From an uncultured Eubacteriales bacterium (lineage in GTDB: Bacteria > Bacillota > Clostridia > Lachnospirales > Lachnospiraceae), in contig UQZF01000056.1 of NCBI GenBank assembly GCA_900545455.1, positions 1 through 14,054 of the forward strand: a stretch of 14,054 bases of DNA. The letters run 5' to 3'. Shown piece after piece: positions 1-7,885 of the stretch. The notes under the pieces were generated by a model that saw only the letters and a list, made by a program, of their open reading frames with translations, was not told the DNA's origin and ran no database searches. Positions within the stretch are counted from its first letter, which is position 1. Each line of letters opens with the position of its first letter. The translations under genes were made by a program, and so were the position numbers.

Positions 1-263
1 ATATGAGTCTGGTTGGACCAAGACCTGAACAGCCTAATTTTGTTGAACAGTTCAGGGAACAGATTCCCAGATATATGATTAAGCATCAGGTAAGACCGGG
101 CATGACGGGCTGGGCGCAGATTAACGGTTACAGAGGTAATACTTCTATCGAGAAAAGGATAGAGTATGATCTGTATTATATTGAGAATTGGACATTCTTC
201 TTTGATATTTCTATTTTGTTTCAGACAATATTTAAAGGGTTTGTCAATAAAAATGCATATTGA
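1..263 (+). CDS. Undecaprenyl-phosphate sugar-1-phosphate transferase (WcaJ/WbaP family), C-terminal fragment
   Basis: This is the last 86 or so residues of a polyisoprenyl-phosphate hexose-1-phosphate transferase. The 5' end lies outside the window, and the ATG at position 3 is an internal Met of the usual MSLVGPRPE motif, not a start. Visible family signatures are GPRPE (fragment residues 5-9), the H-V-RPGMTGWAQINGYRG block (28-45), the RIEYDLYYIENW segment (52-63) and a terminal NAY. In the family this catalytic domain moves a sugar phosphate (often glucose-1-P) from a UDP-sugar to undecaprenyl phosphate at the inner face of the membrane, which begins a repeat unit or chain. The NGYRG and YDLYYIENW pattern fits the long WcaJ/CpsE-like branch, but the N-terminal membrane segments cannot be seen, so the exact sugar is unknown. 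It ends 46 nt before the LCP gene and is probably co-transcribed with it. Confidence 0.93.
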   Translation, partial: MSLVGPRPEQPNFVEQFREQIPRYMIKHQVRPGMTGWAQINGYRGNTSIEKRIEYDLYYIENWTFFFDISILFQTIFKGFVNKNAY

Positions 264-309
264 TAATATATGTTGTATTTGGATTTAGAGAAAGAATAGA
301 GGCTTTGAA

Positions 310-1428
310 ATGTCAGGAAAAAGAAAAAAAAGAAAGATGAAGGTATGGCAGAAAGCACTGCTCTTCTTTTTGGAGATAGTGGTGCTGGCTGTCGTCGTTA
401 TTGCATGGTATATAGTTGACAAGTTCAGTAAGCTTGAGATTCAGGAGATAGACAGGGAGGCTATTGACCTTGTTATTGCACCTGAGGTAAAGGCTAACGA
501 GGCTCTTAAAGGATATACCAATTACCTTCTGCTCGGAACGGATGCACGTGATAATTCCATTGAAGCTATGACGAGTACAGGTGAGGGCAACACGGATGCG
601 ATAATCATTGCAAGTCTTAACAATGACACCAAGGAGGTAAAGCTTGTCTCTGTATACAGGGATACATTGCTTATGGTTCCTAAGTCTGACAAATATCCTG
701 ACACATACAGAAAGGCTACAGAGGCATTTTTCTATTCGGGAGTTGAGTCGACTATAAGCATGATTAACTTAAATCTCGACCTCAACATTACCGATTATGT
801 CATGGTAAACTTTGAGGCACTCATAAGAATCGTGGATGCGGTGGGAGGAATAGATCTTGAGATAACGGATCAGGAGCTGTATTGGCTTAACGAGTATCTA
901 AGGGATACGGGACTTAATACCGGAAGAACTTATGAGACGGTTCCACATTCAGGTCTTGTACATCTCGACGGAATACAGGCAACAGCATATTGCCGTATAA
1001 GATACGCTGACGGTACTCTTGATTACGGACGAGCGGAGAGGCAGCGAAAGGTGATAAGTCTGATTTTTGAGAAAGCTAAAAAGATGAATCTTAATCAGCT
1101 TACCAATGCAATCAACGGCGTTCTTGATAATGTTGTCACAAGTGTACCGGCGAGTGAGATTCTCAGCATGGTGCCGAGTGTGTTCGATTTCTCACTTGTT
1201 GATCAGACGGGATTTCCGTTTGAAAAGTTCGGTTCCATGAAAACGGTTCCTGAGCTTAACATCAATGACCCTGTGTTTGCTATGACGCTTGAGTCGAATG
1301 TAAGTGAACTTCATGAGTATTTGTTCGGCGTTAAGGATTATACGCCTACATCGAGAATACAGGATATAAGCGCTTATCTGCAGGCTCTGTATGATAAGAA
1401 TAATTATCCTGCTAATATATATCAGTAG
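310..1428 (+). CDS. LytR-CpsA-Psr (LCP) family cell-wall glycopolymer ligase
   Basis: This 372-residue protein has a basic cytoplasmic tip (KRKKRKMK, residues 4-11), one membrane helix at about 15-35 and an extracytoplasmic LCP domain from about 70 to 255. Key residues seen are GTDAR (76-80), T95-D96-A97, V115-YRD (R117, D118), VGGID (178-182), R229, R231 and the RAERQR motif (241-246). In known LCP enzymes these Asp and Arg residues bind the pyrophosphate and Mg of the polyprenyl-PP-linked polymer. The enzyme transfers teichoic acid or capsule from the lipid carrier to peptidoglycan. Length and layout are normal and all the family landmarks are present, so it should be active. AGAGG at 298-302, 7 nt upstream, supports the ATG start. 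Lying in the same run as the initiating transferase and the exporter, it is the likely anchoring enzyme of this pathway. The exact acceptor is not shown by the sequence. Confidence 0.93.
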   Translation: MSGKRKKRKMKVWQKALLFFLEIVVLAVVVIAWYIVDKFSKLEIQEIDREAIDLVIAPEVKANEALKGYTNYLLLGTDARDNSIEAMTSTGEGNTDAIIIASLNNDTKEVKLVSVYRDTLLMVPKSDKYPDTYRKATEAFFYSGVESTISMINLNLDLNITDYVMVNFEALIRIVDAVGGIDLEITDQELYWLNEYLRDTGLNTGRTYETVPHSGLVHLDGIQATAYCRIRYADGTLDYGRAERQRKVISLIFEKAKKMNLNQLTNAINGVLDNVVTSVPASEILSMVPSVFDFSLVDQTGFPFEKFGSMKTVPELNINDPVFAMTLESNVSELHEYLFGVKDYTPTSRIQDISAYLQALYDKNNYPANIYQ

Positions 1429-1462
1429 AGAAATACGGAAAAATAATATTTAGGAGTACATC

Positions 1463-3457
1463 ATGTCCGCTATTAAGACAGACATAAAAAAATATATAAT
1501 AAGAATTGTAATCGTAGCCACAATTAGCATTGTGGCTTCATTGCTTGTTGAGCTTTTCTCAAATATCAGGCTTATTTCAATGAATGCCGGAGAAAAAGGT
1601 TTGAGGAATATTGCTTTTACGGCAGAGATATTTGACAGTAAAGATGTGGTGGAGGGAAAACCGGAGGAAGGACTTGAATACAGAACAGGCGGCGAGTATG
1701 ATGCATATCAGGGAATGGAGTGTTATTACATTCAGCCTGACAGGTATGTAAGCAAGTTGGAGATTGAATATTCCAATGAGTCTGCGGCGTATTTTGATAT
1801 TATCGTACAGTATGAGAACCGGTTCGGATATCTGGAAAGCTGCGTCATTAAGGATGCCAATCCGATATATATATCGCGTTCGACAGTGAATATAAATAAA
1901 AATGCCGTGGGAATATGGATTATTCCGACAGCCAACAATACACCGCAGCTTGAGAATGATGTGCAGCTTATAAGCACTGCAGTGAGAAATATACCTGCAT
2001 TTAATTATTTTCGATTCATTTTTGTTATGCTTGCCGTGCTCTGCGTCGGACTTTTGGTGGTGTTGAGAAAAATTATATCACAGCATTTAGAGTATGGATT
2101 CCTGATAGTCGGAATATGCGCCGGATTTATCTTCTGCCTTGCAATGCCGCTTTCAAGAGTGGGCTGGGATGAGGAGACACATCTAAGAAGCGTGTACTGG
2201 CTTGATATTACGGGAAGCTATGAATACAACTGTTTCCTTCATAATTATATAGACGGAGGTGCCGAGAATCTTCCGTTTGAGTACAGTACATCTTACGAGG
2301 AGTACAAATATGTGCGCGAGCGGGTCAATGAACTTTCGACGCCGAGTGAGGCCGATCCTGCCACATCGCATCACTGGGGTACCAGTGGATTTGCCACATT
2401 CTCATACTTTTTCATGGCAATAACATGCAATATATGCAAGCTCTTCGGTGTGCCGTTCGGATATACCTATATGCTGCTCCGATTTACCAACATGATAATG
2501 TATATTACAGTGGTGTTCTTTGCGGTGAGAAAGCTTCCTAAGGGCAAGCTGATAATGAGCGCGGTTGCACTTATGCCGACACCGATGTACCTTGCGGCGA
2601 CGATATCCTATGACACAATAGTTACAGGATTCCTTTTCCTCGGCATGGCATATTTGTTCTATCTGATGTTTACGGACAAAAAGATTACATGGTGGGAGTA
2701 TCTTGTGTTCATAGGTGGTATGGCTTACGGTTCATCCAGAAAATCGATATATATACCGCTCATACTTCTCGGAGTATTTCTTCCGCACAGGATTTTTAAG
2801 GATAAAAAACAGGAGAGAATAATGAAGGCGGGCGTGATTGTGGTTCTGCTCGCGATACTAAGTACGTTTGTGCTTCCGGCGCTTATAAGTCCGTCGGTTG
2901 AGGGAGACTTAAGAGGCGGAACGACGAGCCACGCCGGGCAGATGAGCTCACTTTTCTCGAACCCTGTCGGCTATGCGGGACTTCTGCTCACAACGATGTG
3001 GCAGCATCTCTGGGACTACGGAATCGGAACCCCTGCGCTTGATTTCATGGCGTACTTAGGTGCGGGAAGCCTCACCTATGTTATTGTAATCTACCTCGTA
3101 TCAATAACGCTTACATCAGAGAACACCGTGTACGTTCAGAATGATAAGAAAAAATGGACTGCACAGGGCATGCCGATGTGGTTTAAGGCAATGATATATT
3201 TTCTGGTATTCGGTGTCATGTGTCTTATATGGACATCGATGTACCTGAGCTACACGGAAGTCGGAAAGACTGCCATGGCGGGAGTACAGGGCAGATATTA
3301 TATACCGCTCCTTTTTCCTGTGCTGTTTACGCTCAGCTTTAATAAGGTTAATGTCAACTGGGACAAGGTAAAGTATAATATGACATGTATGCTTATATCT
3401 GCATTTATCATTTTCTATAGTATATGGGAGATTCTGATAAGACAGTGCAGCTTATAG
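1463..3457 (+). CDS. DUF2142 family multi-pass membrane protein, possible GT-C-like enzyme
   Basis: This 664-residue integral membrane protein has an N-terminal helix (about 11-32), a roughly 130-residue polar, beta-rich segment (about 45-175) and then a series of hydrophobic helices. DUF2142 landmarks are WDEETH (235-240) after a hydrophobic helix, a long polar loop to HHWG (303-306), the AVALMPTPMYLAATISYD segment (367-384) and GVQGRYYIPLLFPV near the end (607-620). An acidic pair followed by His after an early membrane helix resembles the catalytic loop of GT-C glycosyltransferases, but DUF2142 has no firmly established reaction that I know of. It may add a side-chain sugar from a polyprenyl-linked donor outside the membrane; that is inference. 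The start is supported by AGGAG at 1452-1456. It lies 34 nt after the LCP gene and 35 nt before rfbD. The insertion of the beta-rich segment before the conserved core is the odd feature. Confidence 0.85.
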   Translation: MSAIKTDIKKYIIRIVIVATISIVASLLVELFSNIRLISMNAGEKGLRNIAFTAEIFDSKDVVEGKPEEGLEYRTGGEYDAYQGMECYYIQPDRYVSKLEIEYSNESAAYFDIIVQYENRFGYLESCVIKDANPIYISRSTVNINKNAVGIWIIPTANNTPQLENDVQLISTAVRNIPAFNYFRFIFVMLAVLCVGLLVVLRKIISQHLEYGFLIVGICAGFIFCLAMPLSRVGWDEETHLRSVYWLDITGSYEYNCFLHNYIDGGAENLPFEYSTSYEEYKYVRERVNELSTPSEADPATSHHWGTSGFATFSYFFMAITCNICKLFGVPFGYTYMLLRFTNMIMYITVVFFAVRKLPKGKLIMSAVALMPTPMYLAATISYDTIVTGFLFLGMAYLFYLMFTDKKITWWEYLVFIGGMAYGSSRKSIYIPLILLGVFLPHRIFKDKKQERIMKAGVIVVLLAILSTFVLPALISPSVEGDLRGGTTSHAGQMSSLFSNPVGYAGLLLTTMWQHLWDYGIGTPALDFMAYLGAGSLTYVIVIYLVSITLTSENTVYVQNDKKKWTAQGMPMWFKAMIYFLVFGVMCLIWTSMYLSYTEVGKTAMAGVQGRYYIPLLFPVLFTLSFNKVNVNWDKVKYNMTCMLISAFIIFYSIWEILIRQCSL

Positions 3458-3492
3458 GCTTATAAAATAAAATTAATCTGAAAGGAATCAAT

Positions 3493-4359
3493 ATGAAAAA
3501 ATTAATTATCACAGGCTGTAACGGACAGCTTGGAAGAGCGATGAACAAGGTTTTAGAGGGAAATTCAGAGTATGAGCTTGTGAACACGGATGTTGCGGAG
3601 CTTGATATAACCAATATCGATGCAGTCTTAACTTTCGTTGAGAAGGAGAAACCGTATGCGATTGTGAACTGTGCTGCATACACGGCGGTTGATGCCTGTG
3701 AGGTGAACAGAGAGCTTGCGTATAAGATTAATGCAATCGGACCGAGAAATCTTGCCATTGCTGCCGAGAAGTTCGGTGCAAAGCTCATTCATGTCTCTAC
3801 GGATTATGTGTTTGGCGGGGATGCTGCAAGTCCTTACACTGAGTTTGATGCTGTGGGACCTAAGAGCATGTACGGATTTACGAAGCTTGCAGGAGAGAAT
3901 TTCGTAAAGGATTTCTCAAAGCATTATTTTATTGTCCGCACGGCATGGCTGTACGGTGACGGCAAGAACTTCTTAAGAACAATGCTCAAACTTTCGGAGA
4001 CACATGATGAGATAACCGTCGTTGATGACCAGATTGGTTCACCTACAAGTGCGATGGAGCTTGCAAGAGCGATAAGCTGGCTTATACCTACCGAGAACTA
4101 CGGACTTTATCACGGAACCTGTGAGGGATATTGTTCATGGGCGGACTTTACAGAAGCTATATTTAAAAAGACGGGAAAGAGCACGAAGGTTATACATGTG
4201 AGTACGGAGGAGTATCAGGCGGCACATCCTGACTCGGCAGCAAGACCTGCATATTCGGTTCTTGATAACTGTATGTTCAGACTTGTAGGCGGATATACAT
4301 TTGCAGATTGGGAGAAGGCACTCGACGAGCATCTTGAATTATGCAGGGACTTATGGTAA
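3493..4359 (+). CDS. rfbD: dTDP-4-dehydrorhamnose reductase
   Basis: RfbD/RmlD catalyses the last step of dTDP-L-rhamnose synthesis: NAD(P)H-dependent reduction of dTDP-4-dehydro-L-rhamnose in the cytoplasm. The protein has 288 residues, close to the usual length. An extended SDR fold is visible: the nucleotide-binding loop GCNGQLG (8-14), NCAAYTAVD (59-67), STDYVFGG (102-109) carrying T103, and YGFTK (127-131) carrying the catalytic Y127 and K131. TAWLYG (150-155) is a further RmlD signature. AAAGGA at 3481-3486 lies 6 nt before the ATG. It heads the rml block, giving the order D-B-A-C, which differs from the familiar A-B-C-D and B-D-A-C orders. Nothing suggests damage. Confidence 0.96.
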   Translation: MKKLIITGCNGQLGRAMNKVLEGNSEYELVNTDVAELDITNIDAVLTFVEKEKPYAIVNCAAYTAVDACEVNRELAYKINAIGPRNLAIAAEKFGAKLIHVSTDYVFGGDAASPYTEFDAVGPKSMYGFTKLAGENFVKDFSKHYFIVRTAWLYGDGKNFLRTMLKLSETHDEITVVDDQIGSPTSAMELARAISWLIPTENYGLYHGTCEGYCSWADFTEAIFKKTGKSTKVIHVSTEEYQAAHPDSAARPAYSVLDNCMFRLVGGYTFADWEKALDEHLELCRDLW

Positions 4360-4403
4360 CATACACATAGCTATGCTTAGTGACATTTGAGATAAGAAAA
4401 ATA

Positions 4404-4410
4404 AAAGGAG
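4404..4410 (+). promoter_or_regulatory. Ribosome binding site deciding the rfbB start
   Basis: AAAGGAG ends 11 nt before the ATG at 4422. It lies downstream of the alternative GTG at 4380, inside the possible N-terminal extension, so it can serve only the ATG. The spacing is slightly long. Confidence 0.65.
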
Positions 4411-4421
4411 ATATATTCAAT

Positions 4422-5501
4422 ATGAGAACTTACCTTGTAACCGGAGGAGCCGGTTTTATCGGTTCAAATTATATTCATTATATGTTTAAGAAGTATGGGG
4501 ACACTATCCGTATAATCAACGTGGATGTTCTTACATACGCAGGAAATCTTGAGAATCTCAAGGATATAGCGGATAAGCCTAACTATACATTCGTGAAGGC
4601 GGACATCTGCGATAAGGAAGCCATCGAGAAGATATTTGAGGAGAATGACATTGACAGGGTTGTGCATTTTGCGGCAGAGAGCCATGTTGACAGAAGCATT
4701 AAGAATCCTGAGGTGTTCGTTAAGACCAATGTGCTCGGAACCGCCGTTATGTTAAATGCGGCAAGGAAAGCATGGGAGCTCCCTGACGGTTCATACAAGG
4801 AGGACAAGAAGTTCCTTCATGTGTCAACGGATGAGGTTTACGGTTCACTTCCTGACGATGAGACGGCATTTTTCTATGAGACAACACCGATTGATCCGCA
4901 CAGCCCTTACTCAGCGAGCAAGGCATCATCGGATATGCTTGTGAAGGCTTACATTGACACATATCATTTCCCTGCAAATATAACCAACTGCAGCAACAAC
5001 TACGGACCTTACCAGTTCCCTGAGAAGCTCATTCCGCTCATCATCAACAACGCGCTTTCAGGAAAGAAGCTTCCTGTATACGGCGACGGAAAGAACGTGA
5101 GAGACTGGCTCTATGTTGAGGATCATGCGAAGGCTATCGACATGGTTCAGGAGCAGGGTGTTCTCGGCGAGCGTTACAACATCGGCGGACACAACGAGAA
5201 GCAGAATATTGAGATTATAAAGATTATTCTTGAGACACTCAATGAGATGCTCCCTGATTCAGATCCGAGAAAGGCTCACATCAATGAGGAGCTCATCACA
5301 TACGTTGCTGACCGCAAGGGACATGACAGACGTTACGCAATCGCACCTGACAAGATTAAGGCTGCCGTAGGCTGGGTTCCGGATACAATGTTCAAGGATG
5401 GAATCAAGCTCACAATCAAGTGGTATTTTGAGCATGAGGACTGGATGAAGAATGTAACAAGCGGCGATTATCAGAAGTACTATGCCGAGATGTACAAGTA
5501 A
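4422..5501 (+). CDS. rfbB: dTDP-glucose 4,6-dehydratase
   Basis: RfbB/RmlB converts dTDP-glucose to dTDP-4-dehydro-6-deoxyglucose with bound NAD, the second step of the rhamnose pathway. From the ATG at 4422 the protein has 359 residues. Visible are the NAD loop TGGAGFIGSN (7-16), HFAAESHVDRS (82-92), the STDEVYG motif with the catalytic T136, D137 and E138, and YSASK (163-167) with Y163 and K167. NNYGPYQFPEKL (192-203) is a typical substrate-binding stretch. The open frame extends upstream to a GTG at 4380, which would add 14 residues. I prefer 4422 because AAAGGAG (4404-4410) sits before it and the protein then begins directly with the Rossmann strand MRTYLVTGG. After the TAA stop the same frame runs on for 13 sense codons to a second TAA at 5541; see the repeat entry. 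Confidence 0.95.
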   Translation: MRTYLVTGGAGFIGSNYIHYMFKKYGDTIRIINVDVLTYAGNLENLKDIADKPNYTFVKADICDKEAIEKIFEENDIDRVVHFAAESHVDRSIKNPEVFVKTNVLGTAVMLNAARKAWELPDGSYKEDKKFLHVSTDEVYGSLPDDETAFFYETTPIDPHSPYSASKASSDMLVKAYIDTYHFPANITNCSNNYGPYQFPEKLIPLIINNALSGKKLPVYGDGKNVRDWLYVEDHAKAIDMVQEQGVLGERYNIGGHNEKQNIEIIKIILETLNEMLPDSDPRKAHINEELITYVADRKGHDRRYAIAPDKIKAAVGWVPDTMFKDGIKLTIKWYFEHEDWMKNVTSGDYQKYYAEMYK

Positions 5502-5507
5502 TTCTTC

Positions 5508-5543
5508 GGAAAGGATTACAATAAGGATTACGGAAAGGATTAA
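5508..5543 (+). repeat. Three tandem copies of a 12-nt unit between rfbB and rfbA
   Basis: The units are GGAAAGGATTAC (5508-5519), AATAAGGATTAC (5520-5531) and GGAAAGGATTAA (5532-5543). Copies 1 and 3 differ only in the last base; copy 2 has three changes near its start. Each unit holds an AAGGA ribosome-site core, and the third copy is correctly placed for rfbA. The period is four codons, and the units are in frame with rfbB after its TAA stop, reading as G/N-K-D-Y repeats until a second TAA at 5541-5543. Confidence 0.85.
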
Positions 5544-5548
5544 ATAAT

Positions 5549-6418
5549 ATGAAGGGAATTATACTTGCCGGAGGCTCCGGCACAAGACTTTACCCGCTCA
5601 CCAAGGCAATCTCGAAGCAGATTATGCCTGTATATGACAAGCCGATGATATACTATCCGCTCTCAACACTTATGCTTGCGGGCATAAGAGAGGTGCTTAT
5701 AATCTCCACACCGAGGGATTTACCTGTATTTAAGGAGCTCTTAGGCGATGGAAGCCAGCTCGGAATGACGCTTGAGTATGCGGTTCAGGAGACACCGAGA
5801 GGACTTGCAGATGCGTTCATCATCGGTGAGAAGTTCATCGGAAATGACAGAGTTGCACTTGTGCTCGGAGACAATATATTCTACGGACAGAGCTTTTCCA
5901 AGGTTCTCCAGAAGGTTGCGGCAAGAGAGAGCGGTGCAACAATATTCGGATATTATGTAAGAGATCCGAGAGAATATGGAGTTGTTGAGTTCGACGAGAC
6001 GGGTAAGGCACTTTCGATAGAGGAGAAGCCTGAGCATCCGAAGTCAAATTATGCTGTTCCGGGACTTTACTTCTATGACAATGATGTTGTTGAAATTGCC
6101 AAGAATGTTAAGCCTTCTGCGAGAGGTGAGATAGAGATTACAAGCATCAACAACGAATACTTAAATCGTGGAACACTTCAGGTCGAGACACTCGGAAGAG
6201 GATTTGCATGGCTTGATACCGGTAACCATGATGCGCTTCTCGACGCAGCGGACTTCGTTGCGGCTTTCCAGAAGAGACAGGGACTCTACATTTCATGTAT
6301 CGAGGAGATTGCCTACAAGAGAGGCTTCATCGACAGAGAGCAGCTTGTTGCGCTTGCACAGCCGCTTCTCAAAACCGCTTACGGCAAGTATCTTATAGAG
6401 GTTGCCAACGGTCTGTAG
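5549..6418 (+). CDS. rfbA: Glucose-1-phosphate thymidylyltransferase
   Basis: RfbA/RmlA makes dTDP-glucose from dTTP and glucose-1-phosphate, the committed step of dTDP-L-rhamnose synthesis. In characterised members it is feedback-inhibited by dTDP-L-rhamnose. The 289-residue length is standard. Signatures are GGSGTRLYPLT (8-18) with the pyrophosphorylase Arg, KQIMPVYDKPMIYYPL (23-38), the metal-binding LGDNIFYG (106-113, D108), EEKP (158-161), GEIEITSIN (193-201) and W221-LDTG (D223). AAAGGA at 5534-5539 lies 9 nt before the ATG, inside the last copy of a 12-nt repeat. The gap to rfbB is 47 nt and to rfbC 41 nt. Its dTTP need ties this operon to pyrimidine supply, which is of interest given the pyrC gene downstream. 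Confidence 0.97.
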   Translation: MKGIILAGGSGTRLYPLTKAISKQIMPVYDKPMIYYPLSTLMLAGIREVLIISTPRDLPVFKELLGDGSQLGMTLEYAVQETPRGLADAFIIGEKFIGNDRVALVLGDNIFYGQSFSKVLQKVAARESGATIFGYYVRDPREYGVVEFDETGKALSIEEKPEHPKSNYAVPGLYFYDNDVVEIAKNVKPSARGEIEITSINNEYLNRGTLQVETLGRGFAWLDTGNHDALLDAADFVAAFQKRQGLYISCIEEIAYKRGFIDREQLVALAQPLLKTAYGKYLIEVANGL

Positions 6419-6449
6419 AATTTATAAATTCAAATTGAGAATAATATGT

Positions 6450-6453
6450 GAGG
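6450..6453 (+). promoter_or_regulatory. Ribosome binding site deciding the rfbC start
   Basis: GAGG (continuing as GAGGA) lies 6 nt before the ATG at 6460 and overlaps the alternative GTG at 6448-6450. Its position favours the ATG. Confidence 0.55.
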
Positions 6454-6459
6454 ATTAAA

Positions 6460-7044
6460 ATGGGACAGATTACTGTAAGTAAGTGTTACACGGAGGACGG
6501 AGTTGAGATAGAGGGGCTCAAGGTTATCGAGCCTAAGGTGTTCGGCGATGCGAGAGGCTATTTCTACGAGGTGTACAACTATAATGATTATGCGGCTGCC
6601 GGAATTGACATGCAGTTCGTTCAGGATAACCAGTCGGGCTCTAAGAAGGGCGTTATAAGAGGACTTCATTTCCAGAAGCAGTTTCCTCAGGACAAGCTTG
6701 TGAGAGCTGCAAGGGGAACCGTGTTTGATGTTGCGGTAGATTTAAGAGAGGGTTCTGAAACCTTCGGAAAGTGGTACGGAGTGGAGCTTTCTGAGGATAA
6801 CAAGAAGCAGTTCTTCATTCCAAAGAATTTTGCACACGGTTTTGTTGTGTTATCCGATACTGCCGAATTCGCCTACAAGTGTACGGATTTCTATCATCCT
6901 AACGACGAGGGCGGTATTATATGGAATGATCCGGAGGTAGGCGTAAAGTGGCCTATACCTGAGGGTATGGAGCTCATATTCTCCGACAAGGATACCAAGT
7001 GGGGAACACTTGCTGAATATGTGGCAGCAAAGAAAAATAACTAA
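6460..7044 (+). CDS. rfbC: dTDP-4-dehydrorhamnose 3,5-epimerase
   Basis: RfbC/RmlC epimerises C3 and C5 of dTDP-4-dehydro-6-deoxyglucose, giving the L-rhamno configuration. From the ATG at 6460 the protein has 194 residues and a cupin fold. Visible motifs are FGDARGYFYE (28-37), QDNQS (55-59), the VIRGLHFQ strand (65-72) with the catalytic His H70, and NFAHGFVVLS (123-132). Y139 and the DFYHP region (143-147) lie near the active site in the family. The frame is also open from a GTG at 6448, adding four residues; GAGG at 6450-6453, 6 nt before the ATG, favours 6460. This gene completes a four-enzyme set, so the cell can make dTDP-L-rhamnose from this locus alone, given glucose-1-P and dTTP. 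Confidence 0.95.
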   Translation: MGQITVSKCYTEDGVEIEGLKVIEPKVFGDARGYFYEVYNYNDYAAAGIDMQFVQDNQSGSKKGVIRGLHFQKQFPQDKLVRAARGTVFDVAVDLREGSETFGKWYGVELSEDNKKQFFIPKNFAHGFVVLSDTAEFAYKCTDFYHPNDEGGIIWNDPEVGVKWPIPEGMELIFSDKDTKWGTLAEYVAAKKNN

Positions 7045-7062
7045 GTTTGAGGAAGGTTGACA

Positions 7063-7842
7063 ATGCGTCATTCAATAAGAGCCAATTTCGCTAAGTTCAG
7101 ACCGCTTTTATTTGAGCTGGTCTCGCGAGACATAAAAAATAAATATCGCCGTTCAGTGCTTGGTGTATTGTGGACTCTTTTAAATCCATTGTTCATGATG
7201 ATAATTCTCTCGGCGGTATTTTCCCGCATCTTTGGGTTCGCCGTTGAGAATTATCCTATATATATCCTGTGTGGCCAGGTGCTCTACAACTTTTTCTCCG
7301 AATCCACGCAGGCGTCGATGAACTCGATTATCAACAGTGCGGCATTAATAAAGAAGGTTTATGTGCCTAAGTATATATTTGTGCTGTCACGAATATTGTC
7401 CTGTTCGATTAATATATTTGCATCTTATGCCGCACTCCTCATTGTCATGGTTGTGCTCAGGACACCGCTTCACTACACGATGTTTTTGTCTGTGATACCG
7501 ATAGTCATAATGATTATGTTCTCGATGGGTGTCGGCTTCATACTTGCGGCACTGTCCGTCAAGTACAGGGACATTGTGCATCTGTACTCGGTATTTTTAA
7601 CGGGATTTATATACCTTGCACCGATAATGTACCCGCTCGATATTCTCGGAAATGTTTTGCAGACCATCGTAAAGCTCAACCCGGTTACGAATATACTCGT
7701 AATGTTCAGGGGCTTCATGATGTACAACTCGATGCCTGATCTGTACACGGTGCTCATGTCGGTAATACCGAGTGTGCTTATACTGGCACTTGGAGCGTGG
7801 GTGTTCTATAAAAAGCAGGATGAGTTCATACTCTATCTGTAG
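7063..7842 (+). CDS. ABC-2 type permease, polysaccharide/teichoic acid export (Wzm/TagG-like)
   Basis: This is the transmembrane subunit of a two-gene exporter for lipid-linked polysaccharide. The 259-residue protein has about six hydrophobic helices (roughly 33-58, 64-85, 108-131, 140-166, 172-192, 230-248). The N-terminal amphipathic stretch ending in SRDIKNKYRRSVLGVLW (21-37) and NPLF (41-44) is characteristic of the family, as are ALSVKYRDI (163-171) and APIMYPLD (186-193). Family members move completed undecaprenyl-PP-linked chains across the membrane. The start is taken at ATG 7063, with AGG at 7054-7056 about 6 nt upstream; a TTG two codons earlier (7057) overlaps the ribosome-site region and is less likely. 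It follows rfbC by 18 nt and precedes its ATPase by 43 nt. The transported glycan is inferred from context. Confidence 0.93.
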   Translation: MRHSIRANFAKFRPLLFELVSRDIKNKYRRSVLGVLWTLLNPLFMMIILSAVFSRIFGFAVENYPIYILCGQVLYNFFSESTQASMNSIINSAALIKKVYVPKYIFVLSRILSCSINIFASYAALLIVMVVLRTPLHYTMFLSVIPIVIMIMFSMGVGFILAALSVKYRDIVHLYSVFLTGFIYLAPIMYPLDILGNVLQTIVKLNPVTNILVMFRGFMMYNSMPDLYTVLMSVIPSVLILALGAWVFYKKQDEFILYL

Positions 7843-7885
7843 TGTGAGACATCAAAGGCAGTGATATGGAGAATTGATTTAAAGT

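Noticed and set aside
3438..3470. Possible promoter before rfbD (TATAAA at 3461-3466)
   Set aside because: No acceptable -35 hexamer lies 16-19 nt upstream, and the region is generally AT-rich, so it is not supported.
4366..4375. Palindrome CATAGCTATG between rfbD and rfbB as an operator or terminator
   Set aside because: It is ten bases with no loop and no following T tract, and it is not repeated elsewhere in the window. It is likely chance.
4380..4421. GTG start giving RfbB 14 extra residues
   Set aside because: The extension contains the ribosome site for the inner ATG and precedes the first Rossmann strand. Such an N-terminal tail is not typical of RfbB.
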